A program made the translations under genes and the position numbers. Positions 5,486-13,825 of a stretch of DNA of 16,126 bases are shown here, piece after piece. Each line of letters opens with the position of its first letter. Position 1 is the stretch's first letter. The DNA lies in contig JAXHTH010000059.1 of NCBI GenBank assembly GCA_034211115.1, forward strand, positions 1 through 16,126. The letters are read 5' to 3'. Source of the stretch: JAXHTH01 sp034211115. Lineage in GTDB: Bacteria > Planctomycetota > Phycisphaerae > Phycisphaerales > SM1A02. The notes under the pieces were generated by a model. The model made no database searches. It had not been told where the DNA came from and worked only from the letters and a program-made list of their open reading frames with translations.

Positions 5486-7690
5486 TCAGCCCCAGTTGGC
5501 CAGGAGCATGAGGAGGTCGGCGGTGTCGGTGTCGCCGTCTCCGTCGACGTCGCCGGGGCAGTTGCCGATGCAGCCCCAGTCGGCGAGGAGGGCGAGGAGG
5601 TCGGCGGTGTCCACGTCGCCGTCCCCGTCGAGGTCGCCGGGGGTGCCGCCCTCGACGACTTCCGCCTCACCCTCGTAGGGAAGGAGATCGCGGTTCACGG
5701 CGGTGACGGTGACGTCCATCACGCCGGTGGTTTCGGGCGTGATGCTGAAGATGGCCTCGCCGTAGCCGTTGGTCGCCCCGATCTCGTAGATCTCATCGCC
5801 CTTCCAGAGGCAGACGGTGGCGGTGAGGACGGGGCTGCCGCCCGCGGAGACGGTGACGAGGAAGTCCGTCTCCTCCCCCGCCGACAGCGTGTCGTCGTGC
5901 ACCACGGTCATCGAGGAGGGATTCTCGGTCCACACCGGCAGCTCCGGATCGCCCAGCAGCGTCATCTCCGTGAAGATGTAGCGGTAGTAGTCGTCGTACT
6001 GGTACGCGTCGTTCTTGTGATCGGAGAACGCGTCGCCCAGGATGTAATTGCCCTGCTGGAGCAGCGAGCGGAAGAAGTAACGATCGAAGCGCAGCGACAC
6101 ATAGTCGTCGTTGTAGGGGGAGTACCAGCCGTAGCGGGAGTTGCCCACGAAGGCGATCCCGCCGCCGGACGAGTTCTGCACGAACTCCTCGGCGATGCAG
6201 GTATAGTAATCGTAGGCGTTGGGCCAGCATCCGATGGAGTAGAAGATCGTCTGCCGGTCGCCGTTGTAGAGGTTGCCCACGTCGGAGGTGTACAGCGAGG
6301 TGCCGTGGTTGGTGTAGCCGGCGCCGATGGAGTACTCGCCGCAGTGGTCGATGTGGTTGACGAGATTGTTGCCGTCGTTGAGGTAGCCGATGACATCGTA
6401 CTTGTGCCCGCCGCCCTCGCTGTCGTACTCCTTGCGCATGGTCCAGTCGTTGGGGATGTAGAGATAGTCGATGTCGGCCTTGCAGTTCTGGCCCTCTCCG
6501 CTCCCGTAGGAGTAGAGATCGAATCCGAACAGCCCCACCGTCTTCGCGTAGTTCGTCAGCGGCGGGTCCTTCTCGTAGGTGAAGACCTTGTCGGTGAAGA
6601 TGTCGATCTGGAGCGGGGTGCGGACGGCGGCGCGGCCGACGTGAACTTCGCAGGTCCAGTCGGAATCGTAATCGCCGTAATAGGTGTCGTTGGGAATGCT
6701 GTCCCCCATCAGGTACCTGGAGTAGTACGGGACGACGTTGGTGTCGCCGCCGAGGAGGAAGTACATCGTTCCCCAGCTCGAGCGGGCGTCCTGCACGAAC
6801 TGGCGGATCTTGCTCTGGTTGTCGCCCGAGTACCCGCCCTCGTAGTAGATCCAGTCGAGGGTGACGATGTTCGCAGGAACGCCCTTGCGGGTCTTCCAGT
6901 CGGCGAGCGGCTGGAAGTCATCCACCCACCCGTCCTGGGTGACGATGACGTAGTCGTAATCGCCGTCTCCCACGCCGCGTCCCCCCAGCGGCGGCGCGGG
7001 GTCGGCGCGCAACGACACGTCTTCGGGATTGACGACCATCGACCGCACCGTGTCCTCGAGGGCCGCGCGCTCGCGGGCGTCGGCGTTCCGCGGCAGGTAG
7101 TCCCCGCAGCGGTAACCCGACACGCCCTCCAGGACGAACTCGATCGAGGTGTGCAGGATGAGCCGCTGCTCGGCGGGAATGTAGCTGAGAGGCGCGAGCT
7201 CCACCACCGCGATGGCCTGCCCGGCCAGGTCGGTCTGATGCGTGAACGTGGCCACCTGATCGGGCCGGGCCGTCGTCGACGCGTACGCCTCGCGATCCGG
7301 GGCCACGAAATCACCGGGACCGGCCGGATCGGACACGCGCCGCACCGGCTGCACGGGCATCAGGTCATACGCGCCGTCCAGCGCAACGGACTGCACGTCC
7401 ACCACGCGCACACCGGTCACCATCATGCCGTCGGGGACGGCGAGGCGCAGGATCTGCGAGGGCAGCATCGGTTCGCCCGGCGCGCCGATGCGGCCGTCAT
7501 CCGCCATGCGGACGACGTCGTACCCCATCCGCGTCTGGAAGGTGAGATCATCCGGCGAGAATGTCGCGCTGTGCGCGATCTCGAAGGCGCCGGCGGCGGG
7601 CATCGCCACCGCGGCCAGCGCGGCCGGGATCAGAATCAGCGCGCGCCGGGCGTGTACGTTTCGAACCTCTTTCATCCGCTGTAACATCAT
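5486..7690 (-). CDS. Secreted gingipain-like cysteine peptidase (family C25), paralogue A
   Basis: The product has 734 residues. Residues 1-35 are a signal peptide (RRALILIPAALAAVAMPAAG). A propeptide-like domain follows (GEPMLPSQILRLAVPDG), then the C25 catalytic domain from about residue 250 (YDYVIVTQDGWVDDFQPLAD). Likely catalytic residues are His449 in VNHIDHCG and Cys488 in FYSIGCWP. Here the usual Gly-His-Gly of the family is Asp-His-Cys. An Ig-like domain (about 600-680) precedes two Ca-binding repeats (685-706 and 713-734), joined by a linker with Cys707 and Cys711 and ending in LLANWG. The gene is third in the operon, 195 bp after paralogue B, to which it is similar throughout. AAGGA lies 7 nt before ATG 7690; ATG 7687 is equally possible. 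The substrate is unknown. Confidence 0.9.
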   Translation of the reverse strand: MMLQRMKEVRNVHARRALILIPAALAAVAMPAAGAFEIAHSATFSPDDLTFQTRMGYDVVRMADDGRIGAPGEPMLPSQILRLAVPDGMMVTGVRVVDVQSVALDGAYDLMPVQPVRRVSDPAGPGDFVAPDREAYASTTARPDQVATFTHQTDLAGQAIAVVELAPLSYIPAEQRLILHTSIEFVLEGVSGYRCGDYLPRNADARERAALEDTVRSMVVNPEDVSLRADPAPPLGGRGVGDGDYDYVIVTQDGWVDDFQPLADWKTRKGVPANIVTLDWIYYEGGYSGDNQSKIRQFVQDARSSWGTMYFLLGGDTNVVPYYSRYLMGDSIPNDTYYGDYDSDWTCEVHVGRAAVRTPLQIDIFTDKVFTYEKDPPLTNYAKTVGLFGFDLYSYGSGEGQNCKADIDYLYIPNDWTMRKEYDSEGGGHKYDVIGYLNDGNNLVNHIDHCGEYSIGAGYTNHGTSLYTSDVGNLYNGDRQTIFYSIGCWPNAYDYYTCIAEEFVQNSSGGGIAFVGNSRYGWYSPYNDDYVSLRFDRYFFRSLLQQGNYILGDAFSDHKNDAYQYDDYYRYIFTEMTLLGDPELPVWTENPSSMTVVHDDTLSAGEETDFLVTVSAGGSPVLTATVCLWKGDEIYEIGATNGYGEAIFSITPETTGVMDVTVTAVNRDLLPYEGEAEVVEGGTPGDLDGDGDVDTADLLALLADWGCIGNCPGDVDGDGDTDTADLLMLLANWG

Positions 7691-7885
7691 GGGCCAGTCC
7701 TTCTTCCGTCTTGGGTTGCAGATTTCGATTGCCGACCTTTCCTCTCCGGCTTCTTCCTTCTCTGCTCTTCCCCGTCCCGTGGTGTCCAGGTTGTCGGTCG
7801 TCCTTCGCTGGTTGAAGTCTGCCGAATCTCCGTTTCGTGGCTCGATCCTCGGCGTCGGGCGTTGACGCTTGCTCCGCGTGGGCGG

Positions 7886-10126
7886 TCAGCCCCAGTTGGC
7901 GAGCAGGAGCAGAAGATCGGCGGTATCGGTATCGCCGTCGCCGTCCACGTCGCCGGGGCAGTTTTGGCCGCCGCACCCCCAGTCGGCGAGGAGGGCGAGC
8001 AGATCGGCGGTGTCCACGTCGCCGTCGCCGTCCAGGTCGCCGGGCAGCCCCTGCCCGTCGGTGACCTGGGCCTCGCCCTCGTAGGGAAGGTGATTGTGAC
8101 AGGCCACCGTGACGAACATGTCTCCCTCCGTTTCCGGCATGAACCAGAAGGAGGCCTCCCCCCCGTCGCCGGTCGCCTGGACCTCGTAGACATCGCCGTC
8201 CTTCCACAGGCAGACGGTCGCCCCTTCCACCGGGCTTGCGTCGCAGAACACCGTCACCGGGAAGTCGCTGTATTCGCCGGCGGGAAGCGTCGGGGCATGC
8301 GTGACATCCAGCGCGGCCGGCGCTTCCGTCCACACCGGAAGCTCCGGGTCGCCCAGGAGCGTCAGCTCCGTGAAGATGTACTTGTAGTACTCGTTGTTCT
8401 CATAGCAGTCGTTCTTGTGGTCGGAGAAGCACGCTCCCAGACGGAAGTGCCCTTGCGAGAAAAACGACGAGAAGAACGCACGATCGAAGGCCAGCGAGTA
8501 GTCGTCGTACGTGTAGGGCACGTACCAGCCGTAGCGGGTGTTGCCGATGAAGGCGATCCCCCCGCCCGCGGGGTTTCGAACGTATGCTTCCGCGATGCAC
8601 GGCTCCTCGGGAAACGCGCAGGGCCAGCAGCCGATCGAGTAGAAGACGCCCTGCCGGTCGCCGTTGTACAACCCCTGCATGTCGGCGCTGGACAGGCCCT
8701 CGTCGTGCGTGACGCAGCCGGTTCCGATGTAGTCCGAGCCGCAGTGGTCGATGTGATTGACCAGGTTGTTGCCCTGGTTGAGGTACGCGATGGAATCGGC
8801 CTTGTGGCTTCCGGGCTCGCTGTCGTACTCGGTCCGCAGCGTCCAGTCCGGCGGCAGATAGAGGTCCCGGATCGCGGTCTTTGTCCCCTCGCCCTCGTGA
8901 CTGCCGGAGGTGTACATGTCGAAGCCGAAGAAGAACGCCGTTCTGGCGTAGTCCGTCAGCGGCGGATTCGTCTCGTACGTCAGCACCTTGTCGATGAAGG
9001 TGGCGATCCCCGCTTCATCGGTCACGCTCGCCCGGCCCACGTGGACCTCGCACGTCCAGTCGCTGTCGTAGTCGGCGTAGTACGTGTCATTCGGAACGTG
9101 CTCGGAGAGCAGGTAGCGCTCGTGATACGGCAGGGCACCTTCATCGCCGCCGAGCAGGACGTACATCGCGCCCCATGTGTCATGGGCGTCGATGACGAAC
9201 TGACGGATCTTCTCGACATTGTCTCCGCCGTAGCCGCCCTCGTTGTAGATCCACTCCCGGGTGACGATGTTGGCGGGAATCCCCTTCTTCGTCTTCCACG
9301 CCGCGAGGGGCTGGAAGTCATCGGCCCAGTCCTCGGGGGTGATGATCACGTACTCGAAGGTCCCGTCCCCGATGCCGCGCCCGAGGGGCGGCGCGGGATC
9401 GGCGGCGCGAAGCCGGACATCCTGCGGGTTGACCACGCTCTCGCGGACCATCTTCTCCCGGGCCCGCGCCGCCTCGGGTGAGCAGCGCGCCGGGAGATAG
9501 TCGCCGCAGACGTAGCCGCCTTCTCCCTCCACCACGAACGAGAGGGATCGGTGAAAGAGCAGCCGACCCTCCTCGCCCACGTACTGCACGGGACAGATCC
9601 GCAGCAGGGCCATCGACTGCCCGGCGAGATCCGTCTGATGCGTCAGCTCGACCGGCGCTTCCGGATAGATGGCGGGCAGCGCGGCGTCGCCGGGCGCCCG
9701 GACCGGCCTCGATCCGCCCCGCGCCGCCGACGTCGGCCGCGGCGCCTCCGCCAACACGATCCGGTACTCGCCGAAAAGCTCGATGACGTCCGCCTCGAGG
9801 AGGCGCACACCCGTCGCCCGCATTCCCTCCGGCAGCGCGAGGCGCACGGTCAGCGCCGGGAGCAGTGGCCGGCCCGGGTCGCGAAGATTGCCGGCCTCGG
9901 CCAGCCGCACGCGATCGGACGCCCCGATCTTCTCGAATGCGAGATCCTGCGGCGAGAAGGTCGCGGTGTAAGGCACCTCATATGCACGAGCGCCCGTATC
10001 GGTTTCGCCCTGCACGGAGGCAATCGGCGCCACGGTCAACACAGCGACCGCCAGGGCCGCGAAGAGCATCGCGGCGGTCAGTCGGGAGCGCTTCACGCCC
10101 CTCCGTTCGGTCAGCTTGATCATCAT
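7886..10126 (-). CDS. Secreted gingipain-like cysteine peptidase (family C25), paralogue B
   Basis: The product has 746 residues. The N-terminus carries a signal peptide (LTAAMLFAALAVAVLTVAPI, then ASVQG), followed by a propeptide-like domain (GRPLLPALTVRLALPEG). The C25 catalytic domain has likely catalytic His461 in VNHIDHCG and Cys500 in FYSIGCWP. As in paralogue A, the classical GHG is replaced by DHC. An Ig-like domain and two EF-hand repeats (696-717 and 725-746) finish the protein. The Cys718-Cys723 linker joins the repeats and the C-terminus is LLANWG. It is second in the operon, 75 bp after the deiminase gene, so co-expression is likely. ATG 10126 is chosen over an in-frame GTG at 10144 because GAGGA at 10134-10138 is 7 nt before it. 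Cleavage specificity, including any preference for Arg, cannot be told from sequence alone. Confidence 0.9.
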   Translation of the reverse strand: MMIKLTERRGVKRSRLTAAMLFAALAVAVLTVAPIASVQGETDTGARAYEVPYTATFSPQDLAFEKIGASDRVRLAEAGNLRDPGRPLLPALTVRLALPEGMRATGVRLLEADVIELFGEYRIVLAEAPRPTSAARGGSRPVRAPGDAALPAIYPEAPVELTHQTDLAGQSMALLRICPVQYVGEEGRLLFHRSLSFVVEGEGGYVCGDYLPARCSPEAARAREKMVRESVVNPQDVRLRAADPAPPLGRGIGDGTFEYVIITPEDWADDFQPLAAWKTKKGIPANIVTREWIYNEGGYGGDNVEKIRQFVIDAHDTWGAMYVLLGGDEGALPYHERYLLSEHVPNDTYYADYDSDWTCEVHVGRASVTDEAGIATFIDKVLTYETNPPLTDYARTAFFFGFDMYTSGSHEGEGTKTAIRDLYLPPDWTLRTEYDSEPGSHKADSIAYLNQGNNLVNHIDHCGSDYIGTGCVTHDEGLSSADMQGLYNGDRQGVFYSIGCWPCAFPEEPCIAEAYVRNPAGGGIAFIGNTRYGWYVPYTYDDYSLAFDRAFFSSFFSQGHFRLGACFSDHKNDCYENNEYYKYIFTELTLLGDPELPVWTEAPAALDVTHAPTLPAGEYSDFPVTVFCDASPVEGATVCLWKDGDVYEVQATGDGGEASFWFMPETEGDMFVTVACHNHLPYEGEAQVTDGQGLPGDLDGDGDVDTADLLALLADWGCGGQNCPGDVDGDGDTDTADLLLLLANWG
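7889..8047 (-). repeat. Near-identical coding repeat, copy 1 (Ca-binding tag of C25 paralogue B)
   Basis: This 159-bp segment encodes the paired EF-hand tag. It aligns without gaps to 10205-10363 with about ten mismatches counted by eye. The equivalent segments of the other two operon genes (3610-3770 and 5489-5644) are clearly related but less similar. Confidence 0.85.
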
Positions 10127-10133
10127 GGATTCG

Positions 10134-10138
10134 TCCTC
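10134..10138 (-). promoter_or_regulatory. Ribosome binding site fixing the start of C25 paralogue B
   Basis: GAGGA on the minus strand lies 7 nt before ATG 10126. It sits downstream of the alternative GTG 10144 and so argues for the ATG. Confidence 0.65.
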
Positions 10139-10201
10139 GTTCACAGGTGAAGGTGCCGGTGCGTCCTTTCGGTCGGGCGTGCCGGCGGGGAACGGCCGAT
10201 C

Positions 10202-11848
10202 TCATCCCCAGTTGGCGAGCAGGAGCAGCAGGTCGGCGGTATCGGTGTCGCCGTCGCCGTCCACGTCGCCTGGGCAGTTCTCGCCGCTGCATCCCCAGTC
10301 GGCGAGGAGGGCGAGCAGATCGGCGGTGTCCACGTCCCCGTCGCCGTCCAGGTCGCCGGGCAGGGAGCTGCCGTTGATCGTGAAGTCGCCATCGCTGTCG
10401 TCGAAGCCGCTGTTGCCGTCGTCATCGTGGACCACCACGCGGATCCGCCCCTGCGTGGTGTAGACGTCGGGCACGGTCCAGGTGTAGGCGCCGTCATCAT
10501 CGGTGTCCTGCACGATGGTCGTGTCGTAGTTCGCCCCGCCGTCCGTGGAGAGAAGGAGATCGACGCCCGTCACCTCCACGTCGTCATCGCTGATCCAGTT
10601 GATCTCGATCTGCTCGCCGGGATCGAACTCCTCCCCCCCGTTGCAGTTCTTCAGGTAGGCGGTGGGGTTCTCCCCGCCCCACGGCTCGGGCACGTGCATG
10701 ACGATGCAGTGAATCGCGCCGGCGGACCCGATGATGGATTCGCAGTTGATCTGCACGATGGTCTTGTCGGGGCAGGCGGCCTCCACCGCGGCCAGCGCGT
10801 CGTCGTTGAGCGGCGCCACCGATCCGTTCGTGTAGTAGGGAATCATCACAAGGTCGTTGCACACGACCATGTTCGTGTAGGTGTAGTGCGTGTAGTAGAC
10901 GCGGCGGGCGGGCGTGCGGTGAACGGTCCATCCCCAGGACGCGAAGTCCGCCGCCGCCCCGTCGCAGATCTGATCCTGCGTCGAACCCGGATCGTAGGGC
11001 CAGTCGCTGATGATGATCACGTCATCGGCCACGATCTGCATCCACATGTCGATGTGCTGCGTTGAGTCGACGTAGGTCGGGAAGGGCTCCCACAGCGTGG
11101 TGTAGACGTTCTGATAGTCGAGCCAGAGATCGATGATCTCCTGCTCGCTCAGGCCCGGATTCTCGTTGCAGATCAGCCGGCTGGCATTCCCCTCATCGAG
11201 GGCGTTGAGATGGTAGTTGCCCCCGCCGTGCACGAGCGGAAGGTCGTACTCGGCGTGATTCTTGTAGATGCTGAAGTAATCATTGAAGGCGTCATCATTG
11301 GGGCGCGGGCGGTTGTAGGTGTGATCGACGATCGCCCGGCACTCGCCTTCGTAGATGTAGCGCGGGCCGTAATCGCGGATCCAGACCGTGTCCGTCTGGC
11401 GCACGACGAAGTGCACGCGATCCATGTCCACGCCGTAGGAGGCGAGCGAGCTGTAGGCGCTGGACTGCTCGCCGCCGGAGTCGACGGCCACGTACACGTC
11501 GCCGTCGCCGATGGTGGTCACGTTCAGCGCCAGTTCCCTGAGAATCGAGTAGAAGGACTCCCAGGCGATGAGAATGCCCTCCATCGGCTCGTACTCGGCC
11601 ACGCAGTGGATGGGGCCCGTCGGCGGTCCGTCGCTGCGCGGGGGCAGGAGCGGATGGGCCTCGAGGTGGCGCCGCTCGACGGGGGTGAGGCTGCGCGGGA
11701 TCGCCGCCCCTTCCGGGTAGACGAGACGATCGCCCCGCGGCAGCGGTTCGTCGGTTTCCGGGGCCGCGACGGCGACGAGGACGAACATGAGCGGCGCGGC
11801 CCATGCGACAGCAAGGCCCGTCCCCACAAGGCCGGTGCGCGTCTTCAT
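10202..11848 (-). CDS. Secreted peptidylarginine/agmatine deiminase-family enzyme with Ca-binding tag
   Basis: The product has 548 residues with a signal peptide (1-29). The deiminase domain (about 75-390) begins at AEYEPMEGILIAW. It shows Asp159 in WIRDYGP, HGGGNYHLN, His265 and Asp267 in TQHIDMW, and the catalytic Cys381 in GAIHCIVMH. The family hydrolyses guanidino groups, releasing ammonia. The His-x-Asp pair and its spacing to Asp and Cys match my recollection of P. gingivalis PPAD (Asp130, His236, Asp238, Cys351). Arg180 and Arg182 in NRPRPNDD resemble the PPAD arginines that hold a peptide C-terminus, so a peptidylarginine substrate is favoured over free agmatine. An Ig-like domain (396-492) precedes EF-hand repeats (498-519 and 527-548) with Cys520-Cys525, ending in LLANWG. 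This is the first gene of the operon; GGAGG lies 7 nt before ATG 11848. Confidence 0.88.
   Translation of the reverse strand: MKTRTGLVGTGLAVAWAAPLMFVLVAVAAPETDEPLPRGDRLVYPEGAAIPRSLTPVERRHLEAHPLLPPRSDGPPTGPIHCVAEYEPMEGILIAWESFYSILRELALNVTTIGDGDVYVAVDSGGEQSSAYSSLASYGVDMDRVHFVVRQTDTVWIRDYGPRYIYEGECRAIVDHTYNRPRPNDDAFNDYFSIYKNHAEYDLPLVHGGGNYHLNALDEGNASRLICNENPGLSEQEIIDLWLDYQNVYTTLWEPFPTYVDSTQHIDMWMQIVADDVIIISDWPYDPGSTQDQICDGAAADFASWGWTVHRTPARRVYYTHYTYTNMVVCNDLVMIPYYTNGSVAPLNDDALAAVEAACPDKTIVQINCESIIGSAGAIHCIVMHVPEPWGGENPTAYLKNCNGGEEFDPGEQIEINWISDDDVEVTGVDLLLSTDGGANYDTTIVQDTDDDGAYTWTVPDVYTTQGRIRVVVHDDDGNSGFDDSDGDFTINGSSLPGDLDGDGDVDTADLLALLADWGCSGENCPGDVDGDGDTDTADLLLLLANWG
10205..10363 (-). repeat. 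Near-identical coding repeat, copy 2 (Ca-binding tag of the deiminase)
   Basis: This 159-bp segment is the counterpart of 7889-8047, with roughly 94 percent identity by hand count. The bodies of the two proteins it terminates are unrelated. Confidence 0.85.
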
Positions 11849-12275
11849 TCAGTTGCCTCCTCTTTCCTATCCAACAATGTCAAAACGACGGGCGTGGCTT
11901 CACCATCAGCCCACCCGGAACCGGCTGGGCTCTCCTCTCTCAGCCTACACCGCCAGACATGTGGATCAAGATAAACCAGTCCGAAAGCGGTGAGGCGCGC
12001 GGCGCTTCTTCCGGCCGCCCATTCACGACCAATCGGCTGCGTTGACCACGGCCGGCCCGCCTCGGGGGGCCGGGAACGCCGCTCACGCCGATCCCCCGGG
12101 ACAAATCGATCAGCTTGAGTCGATACGAAAAGATCGACCGGCATGGACATGAACCACGCGACGGCGCGGCGCCGCGAGCGCGATCGTCGGAACAATCGAT
12201 CCATCGCGGCGGTTCAGTCCCGCGATTGCGGCCGCCCCCTCCCGGCCCTCGCCGGCGGCCGCGCGCGAAACCCCC
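11849..12275. other. Gene-free divergent region between the secreted-protein operon and the glycosyltransferase gene
   Basis: About 430 bp should carry promoters in both directions. The part nearest the deiminase gene (11849-12000) is less GC-rich. I found no convincing -35/-10 pair. A TTGACA at 11878-11883 (minus) is too close to the start codon. An inverted pair TCGATC/GATCGA flanks about 20 bp near 12105-12135. No RNA gene or ORF is supported here. Confidence 0.5.
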
Positions 12276-13802
12276 GTGGCGCTCGATTCGATGGATGCAC
12301 TCACCTCGGCCCTCCTGGTCCTCTACATCGCGGTCATCGTCGTCTTCTGCGTTTACGGGCTGCATCGGTACTGGCTGCTGGCGATGTTTCAACGCGCGGG
12401 CGGGCTGACCGGCGCCGATCCCCGGCATCGCTTCCCGGCTCTGCCGCCGGTGACGGTGCAGCTTCCGATGTTCAACGAACCGCGCGTCGCCGAGCGGATC
12501 ATCACCGCCGCCTGCGCCCTCGACTACCCGCGTCACCTGCTCCAGATCCAGGTTCTCGATGATTCGACGGACGGGACGGTCGAGATCGCCCGGGCCTGCT
12601 GCCGGCGTCTCGTCCGGGCCGGGTTCGACATCCAGTACGTTCATCGCACCGATCGGGCGGGGTACAAGGCGGGCGCGCTGGCGCACGGCCTGCGATCGGC
12701 GACCGGTGCGTTCATCGCCGTCTTCGACGCCGATTTCGTCCCGCCCCCGGATGTCCTCAAGCGATCGATCCATCATTTCACCGATGACTCGGTCGGGATG
12801 GTGCAGATGCGCTGGGAACACCTGAACCGCGAGCAGTCACTGCTCACGCGGGTGCAGGCGCTGTGCCTCGATGCGCACTTCGCCATCGAGCAGGCGGCGC
12901 GGGCGCGCACGGGTCGATGGTTCAACTTCAACGGCACGGCCGGGATCTGGCGCCGCGCGTGCATCGACGACGCCGGCGGGTGGAGTCACGACACGCTCAC
13001 CGAGGACACCGATCTCTCCTACCGCGCCCAACTCGCCGGCTGGCGCTTCCGATACCTCCCGCACGTGGTCTGTCCGGCCGAACTGCCGCCGACGATCAGC
13101 GCGCTGATGGGCCAGCAGCATCGCTGGAACAAAGGTCTGATCCAGACGGCGATGAAGCTGCTGCCGACCATTCTCCGCAGCCGCGCCCGACGGGGCACGA
13201 AGATCGAGGCGTTCTTTCACCTCACCTCTCCCCTGCCCTACGCGGGCCTGCTGCTGTTGACACTGCTGCTGGCCCCGGCGTTCCTGCTCGCGCCGGCGGG
13301 GGATGCGCTCGGCGCCGAGCTGGTCCCCATCCTGGGAGGGCTGTGCATCGCTCTCGGGACGCTCGCCGCCTGCACCTTCTGTATCGCTTCCCAGCGTGCG
13401 CTGGGGCGCCCGCTCGGGCCGGCCGTCGCCCTTCTGCCGGCGATGATGGCCATCGGCATCGGGCTGAGCGTCATCAACACCCGGGCGATTCTCGAAGCGC
13501 TGCTGGGCCATCGGAGCCCCTTCCTCCGCACACCCAAGTTCAACGGCGCTCATCGGAGCGACGCCGATCCGCAGGCACGGGCCGCGCGCGTGCGGCTGCC
13601 CGCGGGGATGCCGGAGGCGCTGCTCGGCGCGTTGATGGTTCTGTGTCTGGGGCTGAGCGTGGCGCGCCCCGCCGGGTACCTGGCCCTGCCGTTCATCTTC
13701 CTCTTCGCCTGCGGCTATCTGATGATCGGCCTGCCGCAACTGCGCGGCGCGCTCGGCCGTCCGCCGAGGCCGGCGACACGGCGAGCCGCCGAAGCGCGCT
13801 GA
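12276..13802 (+). CDS. Membrane glycosyltransferase family 2 (cellulose synthase/mannan synthase-like)
   Basis: The product has about 508 residues. An N-terminal membrane helix (about 8-30, LLVLYIAVIVVFCVYGLHRY) precedes a cytoplasmic GT-A domain. All processive GT2 motifs are visible: Asp95-Asp96 in VLDDSTDGT, DAD at 151-153 (FDADF), Thr-Glu-Asp with Asp244 as candidate catalytic base (LTEDTDLSYR), and QQHRW at 280-284. Several C-terminal membrane helices follow (about 318-410 and 445-490). Such enzymes polymerise nucleotide sugars into a beta-linked polysaccharide while exporting it. The layout resembles plant CslA and bacterial homologues, but the sugar cannot be deduced. The start is uncertain: GTG 12276 gives the longest frame, ATG 12291 is the alternative, and neither has a clear Shine-Dalgarno sequence. 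No polysaccharide partner genes lie beside it. Confidence 0.9.
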   Translation: MALDSMDALTSALLVLYIAVIVVFCVYGLHRYWLLAMFQRAGGLTGADPRHRFPALPPVTVQLPMFNEPRVAERIITAACALDYPRHLLQIQVLDDSTDGTVEIARACCRRLVRAGFDIQYVHRTDRAGYKAGALAHGLRSATGAFIAVFDADFVPPPDVLKRSIHHFTDDSVGMVQMRWEHLNREQSLLTRVQALCLDAHFAIEQAARARTGRWFNFNGTAGIWRRACIDDAGGWSHDTLTEDTDLSYRAQLAGWRFRYLPHVVCPAELPPTISALMGQQHRWNKGLIQTAMKLLPTILRSRARRGTKIEAFFHLTSPLPYAGLLLLTLLLAPAFLLAPAGDALGAELVPILGGLCIALGTLAACTFCIASQRALGRPLGPAVALLPAMMAIGIGLSVINTRAILEALLGHRSPFLRTPKFNGAHRSDADPQARAARVRLPAGMPEALLGALMVLCLGLSVARPAGYLALPFIFLFACGYLMIGLPQLRGALGRPPRPATRRAAEAR

Positions 13803-13825
13803 CGGCGCGCGGCGCGTTCATGAAA

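Noticed and set aside
5335..5670. Upstream extension of the sialidase-like gene to a start at 5670
   Set aside because: It would overlap the end of C25 paralogue A and place a poor sequence ahead of a good signal peptide; AGGAG before ATG 5334 decides the start.
5897..7684. Long plus-strand frame (595 codons) opposite C25 paralogue A
   Set aside because: Antisense shadow: low-complexity Val/Gly/Asp/His composition, no signal or motif, fully inside a well-supported gene.
7862..9481. Long plus-strand frame (539 codons) opposite C25 paralogue B
   Set aside because: Antisense shadow caused by codon bias; composition and lack of motifs match the other shadows.
10127..10144. GTG start at 10144 for C25 paralogue B
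   Set aside because: GAGGA lies between it and ATG 10126 at the ideal distance from the ATG.
11878..11883. TTGACA box upstream of the deiminase gene
   Set aside because: It lies only about 30 nt before the start codon, so the matching -10 would fall on the ribosome binding site.
12837..13739. Minus-strand frame (300 codons) opposite the glycosyltransferase gene
   Set aside because: Gln/Arg/Gly-rich shadow; the plus strand carries all GT2 motifs in the right order.
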